Source: Flavobacteriia bacterium (GTDB taxonomy: Bacteria > Bacteroidota > Bacteroidia > Flavobacteriales_D > Crocinitomicaceae). From it: a stretch of DNA of 48,119 nt. The notes under the pieces are model-generated. The model was not told where the DNA came from and ran no database searches. It saw only the letters and a program-made list of their open reading frames with translations. The translations under genes and the position numbers were made by a program. This document shows, one piece after another, positions 43,347-48,119 of this stretch. Numbering within the stretch: position 1 is the stretch's first letter; each line of letters begins with the position of its first letter. The stretch covers positions 1-48,119 of the forward strand of contig RFQF01000001.1 in assembly GCA_009925805.1 (NCBI GenBank). Direction: 5' to 3'.

Positions 43347-43715
43347 ATGAATAATTTTAGGAATATTGCAATTTTAGGCCTACTTGTTCTCGGACTTAAT
43401 GCGTGTGTTAAAAAAGAAGATACCCTCGCCAAAATAGAGGTACGCGATGAAAGCAATAATTTAGTGGAACAAGCAATGGTGGTACTACACGGCACATCTA
43501 CCTGCAATTGTCCATCTCAAGTTGTGGTTTACGATACTGCTTTCACCAACTCCGCGGGAATTGCTACTTTTAATTATAATGAAATTTATCAATTAGGTCA
43601 GGCTGGCGTTGCGGTGCTCGATATCGAAGCCTATAAGGGTAACCGTCAGGGTCAAGGAATTATTAAGATTGAAGCCGAAAAGACGAACGAAGAAACGGTA
43701 ATTATTCAACCTTAA
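43347..43715 (+). CDS. Small lipoprotein, second of a paralogous pair
   Basis: A 122-residue lipoprotein with C20 as the lipidated residue (GLNAC). The mature domain aligns with its upstream neighbour: LAKIEVRDESNNLVEQAMVVL and VYDTAFTNSAGIATFNYNE. A CNC pair (TCNCPS) is not in the first copy. Spacing of 6 nt suggests one transcript. Its stop shares TTAA with the convergent 102-residue gene. Function unknown. Confidence 0.8.
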   Translation: MNNFRNIAILGLLVLGLNACVKKEDTLAKIEVRDESNNLVEQAMVVLHGTSTCNCPSQVVVYDTAFTNSAGIATFNYNEIYQLGQAGVAVLDIEAYKGNRQGQGIIKIEAEKTNEETVIIQP

Positions 43716-44020
43716 GCACAAATTCTAAAGGGCCTTTTCATTTCTTCATTGAGCTCGTTCACTTCAACGAGTTGTGCTGTATGTGCGGTGAGGTCTATGC
43801 GATAAAACCTGCCATCCGGGGTTATCACCTCTTCCATTGAAGTATAAATTTGATCCATATTTGCCGTTAACCCCATTTTGTTGAGCAGAATGTTCAATTG
43901 ATGGAAGTCTATTTGGATTTTGGTTTTAACAGACAGCGGCCCAAGATTCAAAACCCCAACACAATTCACTTGATTGGAGTTGTTAGAAAAGGTTATTTCT
44001 TCGATCAACAGTGTTTTCAT
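43712..44020 (-). CDS. Small hypothetical protein
   Basis: A 102-residue soluble protein without signal peptide or membrane segment and with no family I recognise. It has an alternating beta pattern (IEEITFSNNSNQVNCVGVLN) and one helix (FHQLNILLNKMGL). A near-consensus -7 box AATCTTTG (minus strand, 44038-44031) lies 10 nt before the ATG. It converges with the second lipoprotein gene. Confidence 0.65.
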   Translation of the reverse strand: MKTLLIEEITFSNNSNQVNCVGVLNLGPLSVKTKIQIDFHQLNILLNKMGLTANMDQIYTSMEEVITPDGRFYRIDLTAHTAQLVEVNELNEEMKRPFRICA

Positions 44021-44101
44021 GTTTTTTTTACAAAGATTCGCACCTAAGAACGTAATTGATTTACGTTGATTGTTTTTTCTTTCTTTCTTTTTTCAATTGG
44101 T

Positions 44102-44109
44102 TACCTTTG
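44102..44109 (+). promoter_or_regulatory. -7 promoter box of tatC
   Basis: TACCTTTG matches TAnnTTTG and ends 4 nt before the ATG at 44114. The transcript would be leaderless. Confidence 0.65.
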
Positions 44110-44113
44110 TGCC

Positions 44114-44760
44114 ATGTCCGAACAAAAACAGATGTCCTTTTTACAACACTTGGATGAGTTGCGTTGGAGGCTTGTTCGAATCGCTATTGCCGTTATTTGT
44201 GTTGGGGTTGTTATTTGGATTTTTCAGGAATGGATTATGAACCATTTGTTTCTTTCCTTAAAAGATAAAGATTTCATCTCGTTTAAATTAATGTGTAAGT
44301 ATTTGAATGTTTGCGTTGAAGACACCTCGGTCAAAATGCAAAGTATGACTATGTCTGGGCAATTCAATTATGCCATGACGATGTGCATTATGGGGGGGAT
44401 AATTGTTTCCTCGCCTTATATTTTTTATCAGATTTGGGCATTCGTTAAACCAGGACTTAAACAAAATGAACTTAAAGCGGCCAAAGGGTTGGTTCGTATA
44501 TGGGAACGGTTATCTCTACTGTATTTTATACGGGATTGCTATTTCTTTTGCCTATCGCAAGTTTTATCCTTGCAAAAATTGGATTAATCGATGCGGCTTT
44601 TTTGAAAAAGTATCGACGCCATGCCATTGTTGTTATCTTAATACTTGCCGCCGTCATTACCCCGCCCGATATACTTTCACAGATCATCGTATCCATTCCC
44701 ATCATTGGGCTTTACGAAATTGGAATTTTAGTGGCCAAAAGGGTTGAAAAGAAAAGATAA
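44114..44760 (+). pseudogene. tatC: Sec-independent translocase TatC with internal out-of-frame deletion
   Basis: Residues 1-127 are a normal TatC start: MSFLQHLDELRWRL, first helix, and YIFYQIWAFVKPGLKQNE. Around 44493-44497 the sequence jumps into another frame. From there the second part is again native TatC: YMGTVISTVFYTGLL, KYRRHAIVVILILAAVITPPD and the last helices, ending at 44760. About 40-60 residues are missing, covering helix 3 and the following periplasmic loop (normally VLFGYY and NQIDLSSY-like). Read in one frame, the product ends at 44587 with a foreign tail. TatC is the receptor for twin-arginine export, so loss would be costly; an assembly error is possible. Confidence 0.85.
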
Positions 44761-44912
44761 AAGAATAAACCAATCGCGCTACAAACCACTTTACCAGTAT
44801 AGCGATAATGCCCTAATATGGAAGAAAAACAAAATTCATTAAGGCAGGAGCTTTAGAGAGTTGTCTCGCTCCTAAGAACAGTTTATCCTAAGTTTTTTAA
44901 TACCTTCGCCCA
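44761..44912 (+). other. tatC-lptB spacer with a 12-codon remnant-like frame
   Basis: About 150 nt between the two damaged genes. An ATG at 44818 opens a 12-codon frame (MEEKQNSLRQEL then stop) that looks like the beginning of a real gene. A hairpin with arms AGGAGC (44846-44851) and GCTCCT (44868-44873) lies inside it but has no adjacent T-run. The spacer may hold the remains of a further deleted gene, or only a weak terminator. Confidence 0.3.
44901..44908 (+). promoter_or_regulatory. Near-consensus -7 box of lptB
   Basis: TACCTTCG differs from TAnnTTTG at one position and ends 4 nt before the ATG at 44913, the same leaderless spacing as tatC. Confidence 0.45.
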
Positions 44913-45450
44913 ATGAAACTCTATACCCAATTGATTGAAAAAACCTACCGCGGCAGAAAAGTCGTAGATGGGGTATCCGTTGAGGTGAAGCAAGGTGAAA
45001 TAGTAGGGTTACTCGGTCCCAACGGCGCAGGAAAAACCACCTCTTTTTACATGATGGTAGGTTTAGTTCGACCGGATAAAGGGCTGGTTTTCTTGGATAC
45101 GAAAGAAATTACCCGGCTTCCCATGTATAAAAGAGCTCAGTTAGGGATTGGTTACCTCCCCCAAGAAGTTTCTGTATTTCGCAAACTTAGCGTGGAAGAC
45201 AATATCCTGGCTATTCTGGAAATGCCCCATTGCGGTTGAAGACATCCAAGCGATTATTTCGGATTTAAAAAAACGAAATATTGGCGTGTTAATTACCGAT
45301 CACAATGTGCAAGAGACCCTTTCCATTACCGACAGGGCGTATCTATTGTTTGAAGGAAAAATTCTGAAAAGCGGCACCGCAGAAGAATTAGCCAACGATG
45401 AGCAAGTGCGAAAGGTGTATCTAGGGCAAAATTTTGTCTTAAGAAAATAA
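44913..45450 (+). pseudogene. lptB: LPS export ATP-binding protein LptB with internal out-of-frame deletion
   Basis: Residues 1-103 are normal LptB: YRGRKVVDGVSVEV, Walker A GPNGAGKT at 35-42, and GIGYLPQEVSVFRKLSVEDNI. After LAILEM (about 45221-45225) the sequence jumps in another frame to PIAVEDIQAIISDL, ITDHNVQETLSITDRAYLL and KVYLGQNFVLRK, ending at 45450. Missing are about 60-65 residues that include the ABC signature (LSGGERRR-type) and Walker B with its catalytic Glu (LLDEPFAG-type). In one frame the product stops at 45239. The encoded protein could not hydrolyse ATP. LptB drives LPS extraction and is normally essential, which makes an assembly error a strong alternative. Confidence 0.87.
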
Positions 45451-45451
45451 A

Positions 45452-48119
45452 TTAACGCAATAGCCGAACGGACCCGGTGATTTGTTGCCAAGCGCTGGGA
45501 TATTCACATCCACGGTAACGAATTTTATAGGTATACACACCGTCCGGAGAATCCATGCCTTCAAATGTTCCATTCCAACCCTCGCTGAGTTGATCTGTGA
45601 TGAAGACCGTTTGACCCCAGCGGTTGTATATTTGAAAATCCCAATCGTAAATCTCAAAAGGACAAATGGGTAAGAAAAGGTCGTTTTTTCCATCCTCGTC
45701 CGGGATGAAGGTGTTTGGTACATATATGGCAAAAGGAAGCACCAAAAGCGTCTTACGGACAGAGTCCTTACATCCGAACGCATTGGTAACCACGAGCTGG
45801 GGGTAGTCAGTACCAACGATTGCATATTCATGAACAAAGTTCGGCGCTGTTTCCATACAACTGTTATGATCTACCACATACAAATACGTGCTCGCACCTA
45901 AGGACTCATTGGTGAAAGTGACTTTGTTTTCACAAACATTCACCTCTTGAGGATTAACACTGAACATGGCCGTTGGAGAAGGGTGCACATTGATGATATC
46001 CTGCTGCATTAGGTACAAGGTGTCCACACATCCAACAGCGGTCGTCAAGGTTAAGGACACACTGTAGTTACCCACTTGATAATACGTATGAAACCCATTG
46101 AACCCATTTGAGGTATTTCCATCGCCAAAATCCCAGTGGTATTGTGCGGGTCCATCCGAAGTTGATGTGTTAATGAAGGTGGCCGAATAAGGAACACATT
46201 GCAATCCCTGTATCATGGTGAAACCGATGGTGGGCTCTGCGTAAACATACACGTTGCTCCGAACAGAATCTATACAATTATCAAAACTGCCATAAAGGGT
46301 AATAGGTTGAATTCCTGGGTGCAGAAAAGTTACCCCGGCTACATCGATAAGTGTTGAATTTGCAGGATTTCCGTGGGGTCCGAAATCCCACCAAAAGGTG
46401 GCATTTGGAGGGCCACTTACCGTGGCATCAAAAGAATACAAACCGCCATTGATACAAAGCGAATCATTGTGGGTAAAGGAGAGCTGTAAAGGCTCATTGA
46501 GCGTTATGGAAAGCGTATCAGAATCATTGCAATTACTGCCCGAGGAAACGCTTAAGGTTACCGTGTAGGTGCCCGGGGAAGGGTAGGTGTAGGTGGGTGT
46601 AACGAGATCACTCGTGTCACTGGTATTGCCCAATACGCCGAAGTCCCAATGTGTGACCAAGGAGTTGGTTGAGGTGTTACCAAAGGGAACGGTAAGCCCA
46701 ATACAATTTAAATTTGCAGGCACCGAAGCGTGGGCAACAGGCACATCAAAAAGAAAGACAGAGTCCGTAAATGAGGTAACGCAAGCACCATCGTTACCGG
46801 TTATTGTAACAGGATGGAATCCTGCTGCATTGAAGGAAACATTGGACACATTTAACCCGGTCGCTGAAGCAATACTTGCACCGTTACCAAAAGACCAATT
46901 GTAGGTGCCTGTTCCGGGAGGTGCACTGCTGATTCCTATGAAATTAAAGGAATTACCTATAATGCATAAAGAATCATTGCTGTTCCACGAAACCGAAAAG
47001 GGGTTATTTACGGTTAAAGTCATGTAGGCGGTATCGGAGCAGGCTTGTCCTGGATTGACAATGAGTGAAGCCGTGTAGGTTCCGGGTGAAGGATAGGCAT
47101 ATGTGGGTTGAAAAGCCGAACTCACATCATTATTGATTCCTGGAACCCCGAAATCCCATGCGTAGGTGCTTCCTCCGTAGGAATTGTTCACAAAATTCAC
47201 AGTCAGCCCTTGACAATACGAAACAAAGGTAGGCAGTTGTTCTTGGGTTGGAAGCAAGGCTTGTAAAGTGATATTGCAATTAAAAATCCGGAATAAAAAA
47301 TCGCGCACCGTAGAACCGATAACCACCCCATTGCGGGTTTCGGTCACTTTTATCCCCACAACAAACAATCCCACATTTACAGGAATCACCTGCATGATCC
47401 CCGTATTTTGATTAATCGAGATCGTAGAGCCCGGGCCTAAGGGATTTGTAGCGTTGAATCCAGGGGCCCATGTTACGGGAGGGTAAGGAGGAGCAGGAGT
47501 TTGAGGAGGAACGGGTGTGATTGAACTGGCGCCCGCATTGGGAGTTACTAAGGAATAAGTGAGTACATCCCCGTCGGGATCGGTGGCACTCTGATTAATT
47601 ATTTTCGATTCCAAATTACACAACAAGATGGGCGGGTAGTTCGTAAATCGAGGCGAACTGTTTTGATATAAGGTGCCATTACCCATAGAAGTGCCTGGGA
47701 TATGGGTGGTCAGTGTAATCCCTGTATCATCAGGAGTAATAAGGTTGGTAACATTCGGCCCTCGACAGCAGCGCTGATAGGAAACATCATACCCTAGCGG
47801 ATTGGGAGCCAAAGTGACCACCACCGTATAAGTGGCTTTTTCGACGCAAATTCCACCGGGAGGCGTGGCGCAGGGGTTGTTAAAAACAACGGGAACAGGA
47901 GTGCTCCCAGGAAAAGGAATAGATACGTTTTGGAATAGCGTCCCATTCCCAAGATAGATTGCTAACTGCAACGGATTATCATAAGCTGCTCCGTTTGAGG
48001 CACAATCACGGTAGAGGGTAATAAAAAAACGGTACTGGTTGTTGCCTAAATAATCGTAGTAAATGTCGCCACCGATAATATGAGATGCCCTTGAGGAAAA
48101 TCCCAAAGAAGCGAAAAAC
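45452..48119 (-). CDS. PKD-repeat T9SS protein with CHU_C domain, 5' end outside the window
   Basis: At least 888 residues; the start lies beyond the right edge, because the frame is open to the last base and begins inside a signal peptide (FFASLGFSSRASH). After an N-terminal domain of about 280 residues (IIGGDIYYDYLGNNQYRFF), there are at least five PKD-like domains marked by WDFG or WSFG (AWDFGVPG, NWSFGNG, HWDFGVLG, WWDFGPHG, HWDFGDG). The C-terminal 90 residues are a gliding-motility-associated domain (VYVPNTFIPDEDGKND, NRWGQTVF, ending GSVRLLR). It is probably a surface adhesin or filament secreted by T9SS. The mature N-terminus is not Gln. Confidence 0.9.
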   Translation of the reverse strand, partial: FFASLGFSSRASHIIGGDIYYDYLGNNQYRFFITLYRDCASNGAAYDNPLQLAIYLGNGTLFQNVSIPFPGSTPVPVVFNNPCATPPGGICVEKATYTVVVTLAPNPLGYDVSYQRCCRGPNVTNLITPDDTGITLTTHIPGTSMGNGTLYQNSSPRFTNYPPILLCNLESKIINQSATDPDGDVLTYSLVTPNAGASSITPVPPQTPAPPYPPVTWAPGFNATNPLGPGSTISINQNTGIMQVIPVNVGLFVVGIKVTETRNGVVIGSTVRDFLFRIFNCNITLQALLPTQEQLPTFVSYCQGLTVNFVNNSYGGSTYAWDFGVPGINNDVSSAFQPTYAYPSPGTYTASLIVNPGQACSDTAYMTLTVNNPFSVSWNSNDSLCIIGNSFNFIGISSAPPGTGTYNWSFGNGASIASATGLNVSNVSFNAAGFHPVTITGNDGACVTSFTDSVFLFDVPVAHASVPANLNCIGLTVPFGNTSTNSLVTHWDFGVLGNTSDTSDLVTPTYTYPSPGTYTVTLSVSSGSNCNDSDTLSITLNEPLQLSFTHNDSLCINGGLYSFDATVSGPPNATFWWDFGPHGNPANSTLIDVAGVTFLHPGIQPITLYGSFDNCIDSVRSNVYVYAEPTIGFTMIQGLQCVPYSATFINTSTSDGPAQYHWDFGDGNTSNGFNGFHTYYQVGNYSVSLTLTTAVGCVDTLYLMQQDIINVHPSPTAMFSVNPQEVNVCENKVTFTNESLGASTYLYVVDHNSCMETAPNFVHEYAIVGTDYPQLVVTNAFGCKDSVRKTLLVLPFAIYVPNTFIPDEDGKNDLFLPICPFEIYDWDFQIYNRWGQTVFITDQLSEGWNGTFEGMDSPDGVYTYKIRYRGCEYPSAWQQITGSVRLLR

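Noticed and set aside
44846..44873. Hairpin AGGAGC/GCTCCT as a tatC terminator
   Set aside because: The stem is interrupted by a bulge and is not followed directly by a T-run; kept only as a remark.
44114..45450. Programmed frameshifting as an explanation for tatC and lptB
   Set aside because: Conserved blocks of about 40-65 residues are absent from all frames, so a ribosomal shift could not restore the proteins; no slippery heptamer is seen at the joins.

Overview
The window is chromosomal DNA of a member of the Bacteroidota. This rests on several signals seen together: type IX secretion (T9SS) sorting domains of type A and of the gliding-associated CHU_C type, the Bacteroidota -7 promoter box TAnnTTTG in front of many genes and both tRNA units, almost no Shine-Dalgarno sequences, and Bacteroidota-typical families (Omp28, DUF6029, DUF4286, DUF4296, YtxJ). 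The gene set and order look Flavobacteriales-like (Crocinitomicaceae/Fluviicola-like is a guess). There are no phage, IS or CRISPR signatures; this is mostly core genome.

Layout. 0.4-4.1 kb: ComF-like phosphoribosyltransferase, FAD oxidoreductase, dCMP deaminase and an S41 protease in a tight forward run. 4.1-7.0 kb: RND-type exporter and a tRNA-Gly/tRNA-Leu unit (reverse). 7.0-12.3 kb: mutS, a SpoU-type RNA methyltransferase, and the yicC-gmk-nadD operon. 12.4-15.2 kb: a secreted TlpA-like protein, an ECF sigma factor with an overlapping membrane protein carrying a CHU_C domain, and tRNA-Leu(CAA). 15.3-21.6 kb: a four-gene overlapping operon of hutI, a TraB/GumN protein, a degenerate AAA_14/DUF4143 protein and an AddB-like PD-(D/E)XK protein. 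21.7-27.3 kb: small conserved protein, LysE exporter, a large secreted MORN_2-repeat protein, a damaged rnr and a T9SS cargo protein. 27.4-31.4 kb: TlpA / DUF6029 barrel / Omp28 lipoprotein operon and another T9SS cargo. 31.4-35.7 kb: DUF4286, rsmA, a hypothetical, DUF4296 lipoprotein, a polyprenol-phosphate sugar transferase and rseP. 35.7-42.8 kb: a 1140-residue outer-membrane protein, a GH16 enzyme, glutaminyl cyclase, ytxJ and pheS. 42.9-48.1 kb: two paralogous lipoproteins, a hypothetical, broken tatC, broken lptB and a PKD-repeat T9SS protein that runs off the right edge.

Themes. The cell-envelope content is high: nine predicted secreted proteins have Gln directly after the signal-peptidase I site, and the window also carries a glutaminyl cyclase that could convert such N-termini to pyroglutamate. 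Promoters often lie only 4-6 nt from the start codon, suggesting leaderless mRNAs.

The most unusual observation is that three highly conserved genes (rnr, tatC, lptB) each carry an out-of-frame internal deletion of roughly 120-190 nt that removes an essential segment. Because lptB and tatC should be needed, an assembly artefact is as likely as biology, and raw reads should decide.
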